DNA of 64,000 nucleotides from Crotalaria pallida (GCA_037953625.1 CM075654.1:21321501-21385500); one strand, 5' to 3'; shown: positions 46,241 through 57,080, counted from the stretch's first letter. Translations and numbers: made by a program. Notes: generated by a model from the sequence alone, not told the origin.

Positions 46241-47178
46241 AGAGTCGTTCGCGAGGAGACTCCCCCTTCTGATCCGAGGAGCCCAGTTAGGGTCACACGA
46301 TCTCCCGACCCTGTACCCAGTGGTAGGGTACACTCTCCATCGGATGAGATCGAGGAGGATCCAGTGGAGGACGAGAGCGGAGGCGAGCCTGTCGTGCATT
46401 CTACTGGGAGTGATTGGAGGGATGACGATCCTTAGGTATGTGCATATGGTATATGATGAGGGTCAGAGGATCCGGTGTGGGGATGCTGTGGAAGAGATAC
46501 TGTTGTTGCTGCTGTGATGATGATGATGTTACTTTTTGCTACCTCGAGACTGCTACTGCTATCACTACTACTACTGGTGTTGCCAGATCTACATGACCAC
46601 CCCTGGAGTTCATATTTTGTTATGTATATATGATGTAGATATACTCAAGAGAGTTCTAGGGTTATGGTTATATTTTGATGTAGACCTCTTATGGACTTGT
46701 ATTATGGATCTTGGAAATACACTTGCTGGGACTATGTACTACTTGACTTATATATATATATATATGTATATATATAGCTTACGCTTATATTTTAACTATG
46801 CATAGTCCTACTCTTTTCGCTCACTCTGATAAAGATGAATTAACTAATTCGGTTATGTTATTTAAGTGGTATCAATTCCGCAAACGAAAGAATGGATATG
46901 CATCGTTTAATTTTACTACGTCAGTACGTTTTTGAAAGCACCAATGCTATCTGGATTTTAGAAAGGTTTTCTCATTTTAGCAAACACCGAATTCCATACA
47001 ATGTTTCAATAACACGATTTATACTCTCCAAGAGCTCCATGTTTTGATTGTGCACCCGCTTTAAAAGAGAAATTTTTATTCTCACATTTTCAAAATTAAT
47101 CACAAGTCCATATATTTTCCCAGTAATACTTAATTATTATAGTATTTACTTGGATACGAAAAAGGGTGTCACAGTGGC

Positions 47179-47641
47179 TGCCAAATGAGCCACCAAACAA
47201 ATGTGGTCACTTCAGGTCTTCGATTCTCATGGAATTTTGGCTCCAATTACAATTTCCACAGTTGGATATGAAGATAAGGTTGTTTTTGAGCTTTTCACAA
47301 AATTTGGGCTCGATCCAACGGTTAACGAATGAGATATGGCGTGTTCTTTACCAAGCATTCAAACAGGCTGCAGCATTTGTGGACTGCAACAGGTGATAAT
47401 CGATTATCACTATTGATAATCGATTATTATGGCTAAAAAGGGTCAAAAACCTGAATTTTATCATTTTTAGTTCATTTATTTTCTTCATAATTCCAATCCT
47501 TCATTATTTTCTAAATTATTCAAGGTTCCAAATTCATAATTAATTATTCTCAACATCTAATGTCTACTATCAAATAATATTCAAACATATATATATATAT
47601 ATATATATATTATTTTAGGAATAATTCTAGTGGGTGTTACA
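47179..47641 (-). repeat. element B 5' LTR, outer part
   Basis: This is the U3 end of the LTR on the minus strand, with TGTAACACC at 47641. It contains a TAATCGATTA pair (47397 and 47417, 20 bp apart) and a long AT run (about 47587-47612). The predicted right target duplication is TAAAC (47642-47646). Confidence 0.9.
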
Positions 47642-48163
47642 TAAACCACGTAAAAAACTAAATCTGCCATACGACTGATAGGTGGTTCCTATAACACTAC
47701 GTGTAATGGTATGATATAAGTCGCTCTTGAGCTATTAAAGTTTTCGCTTATGACAATTTAGACTCTGAAAAATATTAAATTATGAAGGTCAATCAAGTCT
47801 AACAAAGAATTTATGATCCTTATATATCAATTAAGATTAAATATTATTTGATATATGGGAAAAACAAGCAGAAAGAACGAAAAACCAAAATAAAAAGAAA
47901 TCATTATATGATGACCAAGAAATTAGAAACATGAAAGATCAGACAACTAAACTTAAACTTAACCAAATAACTCATAATCAACATTCCATAAGTCCATAAG
48001 AAGATCAAACACTCAAGATTATTGTAAATCGACAAATTTGAGCATATGTAAGAAAACTCTCCAAATCTAAATTATGCATATCACACTTCCATTTTCCTTA
48101 TCTTACTTTCCAAGAGGAAGAATGACATGATGATGCCTAAGGCCAAGTTGTTCTTCTTCTACT

Positions 48164-49000
48164 TTAACCTTGGTTTTCACTTGTATGCTGAGCCATAACA
48201 GAAGAGGATTTCTTACGGCGGTTATTTCTTTGTTGGATTCTTGACTTAATTCTCTCCCCTTTCTCTTCCTTGGTTTCATGTTTGTAGTGCACAACCCTCA
48301 CATGGGATGCGAAAAGTTGCGAAGTAGAGAACTGACCCCTACACTTAGAACATGTGAATTTCTCGTCTTTACTCCGCGCAAGACTGTGAATTCGACCATC
48401 ACCATTGTTATTATTATCATTACCCATATCGTTAATATAGAAATGGGCAGCAGCAGCAGTAAAAAATGGTAATTGAGTGATTGTTGTTTCCTCCTATGTT
48501 GAGTTCATTAGTTGGAGGAATACCAACATTAAAAGTGGGGGGTTTTAAAATGTTAGGGAGACTGATACATGGATTTGGGGCTTTGTGGTTCGTCACTCCA
48601 TGATCATGATACCCATTGGTATTGTGATTGATATTTGACCCAAAACATTTCCAAGCTGAATGGTTGTACAAAATATCTGAATTTTTTAGCTCTTCAGCAC
48701 TTATTGTGCGTATAATCAGCTTATACGATGGCAAAGATGATGATGATGATGATGATGATGATGAGTGCACAAGTTGATTTCTTCCAGCACTCAACTCACC
48801 ACTTCTTATAGCAAGAGCTTCTTCAACAGAATTATTTTTAGGGTTAGATGACGGTAAAAGAGGAAACAGAGGATTGTACTTGTGCTAACGTTTGTGGTAG
48901 GGGGGTGAGCAACAACAATACCTGTACCACAAACAATTCCAAGATTTTGATCAGCATGGTTGGGGTTTGATGAAGAGCTAGCAAGGTGATTCTTTTCCAT
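48164..49000 (-). pseudogene. C2H2 zinc-finger gene, copy 1, frameshifted
   Basis: The minus-strand ATG at 48998-49000 (MEKNHLASSSSNPNHADQN) has a TATA box about 95 bases upstream. The frame breaks twice relative to copy 2: a 1-base loss near 48882, and a length change in the serine/alanine-coding stretch near 48440-48465. The last part encodes a single C2H2 finger, FTCSKCRGQFSTSQLFASHVRVVH (C-x2-C-x12-H-x4-H, about 48352-48285), with the plant FxxSQ core but LFASH in place of the usual ALGGH. A basic segment KSRIQQRNNRRKK, a likely nuclear signal, follows, with the stop at 48164. Such proteins are usually DNA-binding regulators. I cannot name the family. An intron could in principle remove one break, but no clear splice sites were seen. 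Confidence 0.7.
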
Positions 49001-49090
49001 GGTGACGGAAAGATGAAAGGTTGAACAAAGAGAGATAAAAGATATTTTTCAAGACAAACTCAAGGTGAATGTAACGCGTGTCTTGAACTC

Positions 49091-49100
49091 CTTTTTATAG
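49091..49100 (-). promoter_or_regulatory. TATA box of zinc-finger copy 1
   Basis: CTATAAAAAG on the minus strand, about 95 bases upstream of the ATG. In copy 2 the matching place (about 53543-53553) reads CCAAAAAAGG, so the box is lost there. Confidence 0.6.
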
Positions 49101-49256
49101 TGGGTTGGTGATGCTAAAAGAGTACTTAATTGCTAAGCAACTAAATAGATTGAATATATTTTTGGAGATTTTTGTTAGAAGAATAAATGTTGACTTATGG
49201 TTATTTTTCCACTTCAATTAACCTTAACAAGTGTTCTTAAGGCACTTGTTAACAAT

Positions 49257-49600
49257 ACTCCTTATTTAATACTTTAAGTATTATGGTAGTATTAATTTTG
49301 GGTCAAAGATTTATTTTATTTTATTTGCGCCAAGTGTATTCTCCAGCCAATATCCAAAAATTAATTCCTTTTTAGACATAAAGATCATCAGAGTGGGTTT
49401 TGCATCTACCAACGAATCTTTTTGGATACTCACAAAGGAATCAAACCTCTGACATCATGTTTAAAAAACTCGATCTTTTACCGACAATGCTGAGTCTTGT
49501 TGCTTGCTTGGGTCAAACAAATTAATTATTACTTTATTATGAATAGCTATGGAAAATAATTTATTTCTCAGTCCAATGTAATAAATGAATTTCGTACTAC
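49257..49600 (-). repeat. dispersed repeat of about 340 bp, possibly SINE-derived (copies at 49257, 50338, 53715)
   Basis: Three copies share TTTAATACTTTAA, GTAGTATTAATTTTGGGTC and AATGTAATAAATGAATTT; two of them are part of the segmental duplication. On the minus strand each has a tRNA-like B-box (AGGTTTGATTCC at 49438-49449, GGTTCGATCC near 50513) and a weaker A-box about 45 bases before it. A fourth short copy is at 49685-49790 (GGGTTCAATCC). Confidence 0.45.
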
Positions 49601-49620
49601 CTCATTAATTATTATTAATT

Positions 49621-51429
49621 GTACATTGCACAATGCATTTAATACTCGATTCGTTTTTTCCTATTTTTGTAAAAGGGTATCCTTTTTTGCCTCTATCAAC
49701 AAAGACATGGATTGAACCCTAACATCATCCTTAAAGAACTCAGTCATTTGACTATTATGTCAGGCCTTGTTGGTGTATTTACCTAAATTACAAAGATAAA
49801 TTAAAAGAAGGTATTTACATTTTAACAATAAAATTTTTCCTTCTTAACTTAGCTTGTACTTGAAATTTCACAAATGTATTGTTTCAAAAATTAACAAAGG
49901 GAAAATAAGATTAAAAAGCAATAAATAATCCTAAAAAATACAAAGTGACATATAAATAGAATTTTTTATTTTTGATCGTTGGTAAGAAAATTTTTTATTT
50001 ACCAAAAAAAAAAGAAAAATAGAATTTTGTAAGTATACAATTAATAAATTGATTGTGGGAAGTAAATGATTTTGAAGACAGAAACCAAATAATTTTTTTC
50101 GATTCTTCATCCTTTCCATTTTAATTCACCTTTAAGGTTTTTTTTAAGGGCAAAATTTGACAAGAAGGGGAGATTGGGAAAATTTTGAAGCTAACAGGAA
50201 TCAAATCAAATGCTTGTATTTTATATTTTGTAACTCTTTACAACAAAACTATTTGTTTAGGACAATTTAAATTTTAAGAAAATAATTGAAAGTGTCAGAC
50301 ACCGATATGAAGTGATAAATTTTAAAGATAGAATTAAGTTCAAGCGTTTAAATTATTTAATACTTTAAATTTTACGGCAGTATTAATTTTGGGTCAAAGT
50401 TTTTTTCTTATTGGCCGAAAGTGCATTCGACTGCTAATCGTCTATGAGGTGTATCGATCATCAAAGTAGGTTTTACGTTTATCAAAAACGATTATTTCAT
50501 ATGCATGAGGTGGATCGAACCCCATGGCGTCTTGCTTAAAAAATCAAATATCTACTAACTATGTAGAATCTTGTTTATTGGGTCAAAGATTAAAATAATT
50601 AACTTATTGTCAATGGTTATTAAATATAATTTATTTATCAAAACAATGTAATAAATAAATTTTGTGGATTGGAGAGGGCTAATTTTCTGGCATGTTGTTA
50701 GAGTACATCCATCTCAAGTAAAAAAAAATGTTTGCCAATCTCAACCATTGAAAATTTTTTTCGAGGTAATCTCAATCATTGAATATAATAAAATATTAAA
50801 ATCATTAAACCTTAATTCTTGAATTTACATTAGAATTTACTCTAAATTCGTGCTATGGTGCTTCTGATAAAATGTAAGTTTCACTTATGATGAGACTTAC
50901 CCAACTAATAAAATACTATAGCATATTATGATCAATTTAAGGGAATATAGTTATAAGTTTTCGAGTTCTCCATCTATTATTCAAACAAAAGAATAAATCG
51001 GAGTGCCAATACCATATTATGATCAATTTAAGGGAAATCTTGCACAATTTACACACTCATATGTGACTCATATCGAACATATAATTGAAGGTGTTTTTTA
51101 AAAAATCTCACAATATAACATATATCTCAGAAGAATATTTCTTTGGGAAGTTTATTTTTCTATATCTAGTTGAGATGAGGCAAACAATATGATTTATTAT
51201 CTATTATGATCTTCTACCTGTAACAAAATCTAGATAGAACCTATTTATGTTCGTTTCCTTATTTCTATATTTAACATAAAATAAATGTCATCGTTCAAAC
51301 TAGTTAGTTTTATAACTCTTGAAGGGAGCTCTAAAACATGTAACCCTCCATGTGAAAATAAATGGTATCGTCCAAAGTTATTCATATTAGTATTTTCCTT
51401 CTCTATTATTTTTAGCCAGATTTTCATTT
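49621..51429. other. AT-rich spacer with old repeats
   Basis: No gene was found. Contents: a partial SINE-like copy (about 49685-49790), a LINE-type 3' tail with poly-A (49961-50010), a diverged copy (about 50338-50660) of the repeat also seen at 49257-49600 and 53715-54060, and AT-rich sequence from 50660 to 51429 in which I see nothing definite. Confidence 0.6.
49961..50010 (+). repeat. LINE-type 3' tail
   Basis: GATCGTTGGTAAGAAAATTT, then TTTACCAAAAAAAAAA. The same tail, in reverse, ends the LINE fragment at 54080-54105. It is a short 5'-truncated insertion. Confidence 0.4.
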
Positions 51430-52340
51430 CATAGAAAAGTAACAACTAGAATAGAGATTCAGGGTGAAATATGACAGAAATCCAAATTTGAAATGAACAT
51501 TTTTAATGATAGAAAAAGAAATTACACGATGTACAACAGTAAATATCCCGCCCCAATGACCAAAGTCTCCTATGACACACACATTACAGCAATGGCTTGA
51601 TGTCCACAGACTAAGTCTCATACAGAGAATGTTCTCTGTTCCAAATTCTCCAAATAACAACATAAATGACTGTCTACCATTGCACAACATATTGTATAAT
51701 AAATACAACTTTCTTAATAACCACTTAACTTCTAATGATTGACTACACAAGATTTTTCCCCAAATACATGATAGTACCACATTCTAACAACTGTCTAAAC
51801 AATTTAAATAACCAAATCTACCACATGATAGATAGGTGGTTCCTATCATTTACGGCCCCAAGAAAATCAGCCGTGTCCTCAAGGTGAATATTGAAAATTG
51901 ACTAATCTGGATAGACTCCTGCACTTGGGTTGTGTCTTCAATTGACATTCCTCTTTGCACATTCTTTGCAACTGTTTGGATGACCATTGTACAATGATTT
52001 GGGTCTGGAGGCTCCGGCGGTGGACATTGGGTGAACATGTGTGAGACACCGAACTCAGCCACCCTCTACACTTCAGAGAACAAACAGATGTCTAGCATGC
52101 ACACTCTTCTATCACACTCTCCAAATAACAACATAAATATATTATTCAAGAGACCAAAGTCTCCTACTGCACACACAAGACAACAATTCTTGTTGTCCCA
52201 AAGGTTACAAAGAATGTTCTATGTCCCAAACTCTGAAAATAACAACATAAATGATTGATACTACCATATCCTAACAACTGTCTAAACATGGTAGAAATCA
52301 AAATCTGCCATACGACTGATAGGTGGTTCCTATCAAACTA
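51430..52340 (-). mobile_element. remnant of another Ty3/gypsy element: LTR pieces and pol tail
   Basis: On the minus strand TGATAGGAACCACCTATC occurs at about 52340 and again at about 51857. Just before the second copy the sequence reads CACCTTGAGGACAC and TCTTGGGGCCGTAAA, which resembles the HLED pol-end motif of some plant gypsy elements followed by a polypurine tract. Both copies then carry TTTAGACAGTTGTTAG and TTATGTTGTTATTT. I read this as a 5' LTR fragment, almost no interior, and a 3' LTR of about 430 bp. A frame at 52062-51850 is partly gypsy-like but not convincing as a gene. Confidence 0.4.
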
Positions 52341-54083
52341 CGTGTAAAGGTATGACATAAGTCGCTCTTGAGCTATTAAAGTTTTCGCGCTTATGACGAT
52401 TTAGACTGAAAAATATTAAACTATGAAGGTCAATCAAGTGTAACAAAGAAGTTAAGATCCTTATATATCAATTAAGATTAAATATTATTTGATATAAGGG
52501 AAAAACAAGTAGAAGGAACGAAAAACCAAAATAAAAAGAAATCATTATATGATTCCCAAGAAACTAAAAACGTCAAAGATTAGAAAACTAAACTTAAACT
52601 TAACCAAATAACTCATAATCAAACACTCAAGATTATTGTAAATCGACTATTTTGAGCATATGTAAGTAAACTCTCCAGATCTAAAATTATGCATATCACA
52701 CTTCCATTGTCCTTATCTTCCTTGGTTTCATGTTTGTAGTACACAACCCTCACATGGGATGCGAAAATTTGCGAAGTGGAGAACTGACCCCTGCACTTAG
52801 AACATGTGAATTTCTCGTCTTTACTCTGCGCAAGACTGTGAATTCGACCACCATCACCATTGTTATTATTATCATTACCCATATTGTTAATATGGAAATG
52901 AGCAGCAGCAGTACCAACGGTAATTGAGTGATTATTGTTTCCTCTTATGTTGAGTTCATTAGTTGGAGGAATAACAACATTAGAAGTGGAGGGTTTTGAA
53001 ATGTTAGGTAGACTGATACAGGGATTTGGGGCTTTGTGGTTCGTCACTCCATCATAATGATACCCATTGGTATTGTGATTGAGATTTGATCCAAAACATT
53101 TCCAAGCTAAATGGTTGTACAAAATATTTGAATTGTTTAGCTCTTCAGCACTTATTGTGCGTACAATCAGCTTATTCTGTGGTGAAGATGATAATGATGA
53201 TGATGATAAGTGCACAAGTTGATTTCTTCCAGCACTCAACCCACCACTTCTTATAGCAAAAGCTTTTTCAATAGAATTATTTTAATTTAGGGTTCGATGA
53301 CGGAAAAAGAAGAAACAAAGGAGTTGTACTTGTGCTAACGTTTCTGGTAGGAGGGTGAGCAACAACAATACCGGTACCACAAACAATTCCAAGATTTTGA
53401 TCAGCATGGTTGGGGTTTGATGAAGAGCTAGCAAGGTGATTCTTTTCCATGGTGACGAAAAGATGAAAGGTTGAACAAAGAGAGATAAATAAGGATATTT
53501 TTCAAGACAAACTCAAGCTGAATGTAACGCTTGTCTTAAACTCCTTTTTTGGTGGGTTGGTGATGCTAAAAGAGTACTTAATTTCTAAGAAACTAAATAG
53601 AGTGAAAATGTATTAAGAATCTATTTTTGGATATTTTTTCCAGAAGAATAAATGTTGACTTATGATTATTTTTCCACTTCAATTAACCTTAACAAGTGTT
53701 CTTAAGGCACTTGTTAGCAATACTCCTTATTTAATACTTTAAGTATTATGGTAGTATTAATTTTGGGTCAAAGATTTATTTTATTTATTTGCGCCAAGTG
53801 TATTCTCCAGCCAATATCCAAAATTAATTCTTTTTAGACATAAAGATCATCAAAGTGGTTTTGCATCTACCAACAAATCTTTTTGGATACTCACAAAGGA
53901 ATCAAACCTCTGACATCATGTTTAAAAAACTCGATCATTTACCAACAATGTCGAGTCTTGTTGCTTGCTTGGGTCAAACAAATTAATTATTACTTTATTA
54001 TGAATAGCCGTGGAATATAATTTATTTTTTAGTCTAATGTAATAAATGAATTTCGTACTACCACATTAATTATTATTTTTTGG
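52291..54083. repeat. segmental duplication, copy 2
   Basis: Partner of 47647-49620, in the same orientation and about 4.6 kb away. The shared sequence ends near 54083, where a LINE tail begins. Confidence 0.85.
52619..53450 (-). pseudogene. C2H2 zinc-finger gene, copy 2, frameshifted
   Basis: The minus-strand ATG at 53448-53450 begins the same MEKNHLASSSS protein. A 4-base insertion near 53285 relative to copy 1 brings a TAA within about 57 codons. Downstream the frame is open from about 53260 to 52619 (SAGRNQLVHLSS through the finger). The finger is FTCSKCRGQFSTSQIFASHVRVVYYKH: the second zinc-binding His of copy 1 is Tyr here, leaving only a His three residues later (H-x7-H). The basic C-terminal segment is gone because about 180 bp are deleted, and a different 30-residue end is read instead. 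The TATA box is also lost. This copy is more damaged than copy 1 in the finger and promoter, but it keeps the reading frame that copy 1 lost in the middle. Confidence 0.7.
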
Positions 54084-54441
54084 TAAATAAAATTTTTTGT
54101 TACCAACGAGCAAATGCAAAACACAATACAAAAGAGAACATGTAGTTCCCATAGCCACCTTCTATGAAGGATCCTATGGAACTAAAGGCCTAAGACAAAT
54201 TCAAAAGGGAATCTAATTACATATGCTCAATAATCCTATTTACTGGAATCGTATTCTTCTAATCTCTAAAAATAGGAATCACTAAAGACAACTGAAAAGC
54301 AAATTCCTTTGTAGCAATCTTGAAAACCTGCTTAGGAGATTGATGAAAATGTGAAAAGGTCCTTCTGTTCCTTTCACACCAGCTGTGATACACAGCTGTT
54401 ACCATAAAGGTTGAGTTCAATCGCATAATCAGCTTCTGTTT
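54084..54441 (-). mobile_element. LINE (non-LTR retrotransposon) 3' end fragment
   Basis: On the minus strand from 54440 the frame gives AVYHSWCERNRRTFSHFHQSPKQVFKIATKEFAF with a stop at about 54254. This matches the C-terminal zf-RVT region of plant L1-type reverse transcriptases (xxWxERNRRxF). A 3' untranslated part and a TTGGTAACAAAAAATTTTAT tail follow to 54084. Element D inserted at its upstream end (54441/54442). Confidence 0.65.
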
Positions 54442-54799
54442 TGTAACATTCTAAACTTTATTTTAAAAGGAATTATTGCTAAAAACCCAAGAAATAATTA
54501 GATTAGTTGCTTAAAGAATTTTGGGTGATAGGAGAGTAGTAATTATGAGTACTAGGGATTGGGTAGGAGACATTTGTAGCTAGGGGCAAGATTATCTAAG
54601 AGGAATCGGAGGTTAAATCGGCGTTTTAGATGTTAGAAATCAATCGAAAAGAGAAAATTAGGAATTTATTATAGGATGCAAAGAAATTAAATTCCACCGT
54701 TGGATATGAAGTTTAAGGGGTTAAGAAGCTTGTCTAAAAATTTGGACCCGATCCGACGGTTAACGAAAAAGTTACAGCGAATCGAAGGCTGGAAATTCT

Positions 54800-55060
54800 G
54801 ACCCACGCCCAGGCGCACCAGCCTGCGCCCAGGCGCGCACCACTATTCATTGGTGCTGGTTCAGATAGATTTCCGCGCATGTGCGCCCTCCCGTGCGCCC
54901 AGGCGCATCCATGTCGCACCAGCCACGCACCAGCCCCGTTTGATGCGCCATTTTCCTCCCAGCTTGGCATCTGGTGCTGCGCCATGCACCAGCTCGTGTT
55001 GTGGTGCCAAACTCCTGCCCAGGCGCGCGGTTACTGCGCCCAGGCGCGCGCGCGAGATTT
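54800..55060 (+). repeat. GC-rich block with near-palindromic GCCCAGGCGC pairs
   Basis: Five copies of GCCCAGGCGC (54807, 54827, 54897, 55017, 55038), two of them in pairs 20 and 21 bp apart. The block is very rich in CpG in an otherwise AT-rich window and lies just upstream of the leader-like region. The 3' LTR has the same block at about 61975-62245. Confidence 0.85.
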
Positions 55061-56014
55061 GATATGATCTGGTGCGTTGGATTCCAACTTGGGGGCTAAG
55101 TTTTGAATTATGGCCATACGATTTTGGCGGCTGATTCAAGGCAAAAATAAGAGTGAAAAATAATACACTCCCTCATACACTATCATCAACATCATCCCAT
55201 CATCCTCACCAATTCTCTCAAACCCAAGAGCAATTCCATCATCCTCATCACACACACTTGGATTTTTGGGCAAATCAAACTCAAAATCATTGAACCCCAC
55301 CAAGCTAGCATCAAGGAAATGGGTTGAAATTCCTTCCCTCTCCTCCCTCTCTCTCACACGATTTGCCTCTCTCATTCCCCTCTTGGTTTTTCAAGTTCAT
55401 CATCATTTAGGTAAGTGGAATCATATGTCAAGTTATGATTCCAATCCTTTTCTCTTTCACTCATGAAAGTTGTATTTGCTTTCCTTAGGGCTATCATGTA
55501 GCCTTGATCATGTAGAGTCTCAATCTCATGCCTTCCAATCAAGACCAAGAGAAGGGCAACAATCAACCATCCAATAATACCCCTAATAGAGTTGTCTATC
55601 ATCATTTGGTTATAGCTTTGTTGAGGTGGCAAGCAAGGCTTAGGAGGTTCAAAGTCCCAAGGTTTTGAGTTAGGGCAAACAAAGGTTTTTCTTACTTCTT
55701 GATATTTTGAGGTAAGGAGTGGGTATTAGTGGGTATTACCATACTCTGGGGATTAGTTTACGATATGCATATGATGGGTACTAAGTATTAATTGTTAGTT
55801 AGTATATTGCACCATAGGGTAGTTATTAATTGGAACTTGTGAATTAAGAATAATAGTGATGATATTAATAACATGCTTGGATTGTGCTAATTGATTTACA
55901 AGATATAATTGTGATAATTTGATAATGTAAATGTTTAATGTTGTGATTTATTAGAGTAATGTACTTGTTAAAAAGTTTAAGAGGTGATGATGTTACAACC
56001 ATGAAAAGTAACAT

Positions 56015-56320
56015 ACCCGGGCGCAGTAAGACGTCACGTGAGTACGGACGCAGTAGGTCGTGACCAGGGGAGAATGAAAATGAAATATACCCGGGCGCAG
56101 TAAGACGTGACCGCGCATGGGTGCGGACGCAGTAGGTCATGACCAGGGGAAAGGATGAAAAAGTAACATACCCGGGCGCAGTAAGACGTGACCGCGCATG
56201 GGTGCGGACGCAGTAGGTCGTGACCAGGGGAATAAGATAAAAGTAAAATATATCCGGGCGCAGTAAGTCGTATCCAGCACGTTAGTGCGGACGCAGTAGG
56301 TCGTGACCAGGGACACAATG
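56015..56320 (+). repeat. minisatellite in element D LTR, about 70-75-bp unit, 4 copies
   Basis: Units have CCCGGGCGCAGTAAGACGT, GTGCGGACGCAGTAGGTCGT and GACCAGGGG. Minus-strand frames through it (rich in SRPTAS and YCARV words) are repeat translations only. It restarts in the 3' LTR at 63200, where element E cuts it. Confidence 0.9.
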
Positions 56321-56857
56321 AAAAGAGATGTGAATATAATGGAAGAGGGTAGAATAAAAGACTTGATAAAAATGATGATTAAGAACAAAGCCGGAATAAT
56401 TGATTTGTGAAACCAATGAATGTTTTGTGATTGATTAGCGATGTGTAGGATTTTGTTATGTTGTAATCCGAATGCTAGATGTGATTGACTTAGTATAGCA
56501 TTATGTCGTAATTGGAAACTGCTTCCCCATTTTATGTGTAATACTCACTCCTTACTATTTCCACAGGTACTGAGGAAGAGTTTGCACTTGACCAGGCGGA
56601 GCAGGAGTACTCTCCCTCACAGGGAGAGTAGGTTACTTACATTTTAGGACATGGGAATGTCCTGGGCCCGATGATATGATTTGATCTGTTTTTGTTGTAT
56701 ATATTGTACATAGCTTTTTGGGGGCCCAAGACGACTCCTTTTGGGTAGAAGTCTTATTTTGGGAAAATACTATTTTCCATGACTTGTATATATATCTGCT
56801 GAAACTCTGATGTTTTATACACTGCTATTCTGATGTGTGCACGAAGTTGCACTAGCT

Positions 56858-56890
<33 letters not shown>

Positions 56891-57080
56891 CCCTGTTGGC
56901 TCCTGGTTATTAAAAATGTTGATGTTTATCAGGTGGCAGGAAAACCAGAATTTTTGGGAAAGTCAGAAAAACAAACGAAACTCCGTCCGTTTGACGGGAG
57001 ATTTTTATAAGTTTAAAAGAAAAATTTAAATTCACTATTTTTCCAAGGGCATATAAGGGTAATTAATAGTAGGTGTTACA

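Larger units (their letters stand above)
43696..47173 (+). repeat. solo LTR of a Ty3/gypsy (Tekay-type) family, 3.48 kb
   Basis: The target duplication GTGGC lies at 43691-43695 and 47174-47178; the second LTR of element B shows the empty site at 17433-17445. Ends TGTAACAC and GTGTCACA. There is no interior, so the element was lost by recombination between its LTRs. Inside: a TACTCGAGTA pair (43956/43976), a TATA-like CTATTTAAG (44114), a leader, a donor-like GAG|GTAAGG (44507), seven more palindrome pairs (44915-45241), a CCGTTTGGATGACGG repeat (45355-45610), and an acceptor-like block ending at 45961. Confidence 0.92.
16521..47641 (-). mobile_element. element B: minus-strand Ty3/gypsy (Tekay-type), split by four insertions
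   Basis: Reading on the minus strand from 47641: 5' LTR (47641-41427, holding a solo LTR), primer-binding site, gag (41247-40672 and 35388 on), protease, RT, RNase H and integrase (to 31784), the pol tail (18055-17930), polypurine tract, and a 3' LTR broken off at 16521. Removing the inserted elements lines all parts up in order. The outer end of the 3' LTR and the left target duplication lie left of the window, beyond the 1-16520 complex, which inserted into this LTR. Confidence 0.88.
47647..49620. repeat. segmental duplication, copy 1 (zinc-finger gene and flanks)
   Basis: It matches 52291-54083 over about 1.8-2.0 kb in the same orientation. It covers the 3' flank with the start of an older LTR (TATAGGAACCACCTATC on the minus strand), the gene, its promoter and about 500 bp upstream. 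Copy 2 lacks about 180 bp at the gene's 3' end. On the left, copy 1 is cut by element B. Confidence 0.85.
54442..57080 (+). repeat. element D 5' LTR
   Basis: Ends TGTAACATTC and GTAGGTGTTACA. In order: a GC-rich block with GCGCCCAGGCGC motifs (54800-55060), a leader-like CT-rich stretch (55160-55400), donor-like TTTAG|GTAAGTGG (55411), a minisatellite (56015-56320), acceptor-like CTTACTATTTCCACAG (ends 56566) with a short acidic open frame to TAG at 56629, and an AT dinucleotide run (56861-56888). Confidence 0.93.

Noticed and set aside
51424..51780. 118-codon minus-strand frame
   Set aside because: Lies in an LTR remnant whose relative at 52120-52290 does not keep the frame; no domain seen.
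47642..54440. tRNA gene suggested by B-box-like words
   Set aside because: No cloverleaf could be formed around them; they fit better as parts of a dispersed SINE-like repeat.
54734..55139. Overlapping frames on both strands in a GC-rich block
   Set aside because: The block is the CpG-rich part of the D LTR and recurs in the 3' LTR; stops are rare because of base composition.
55865..56388. Several minus-strand frames of 80-94 codons with SRPTAS words
   Set aside because: They read through the D minisatellite and are repeat translations.
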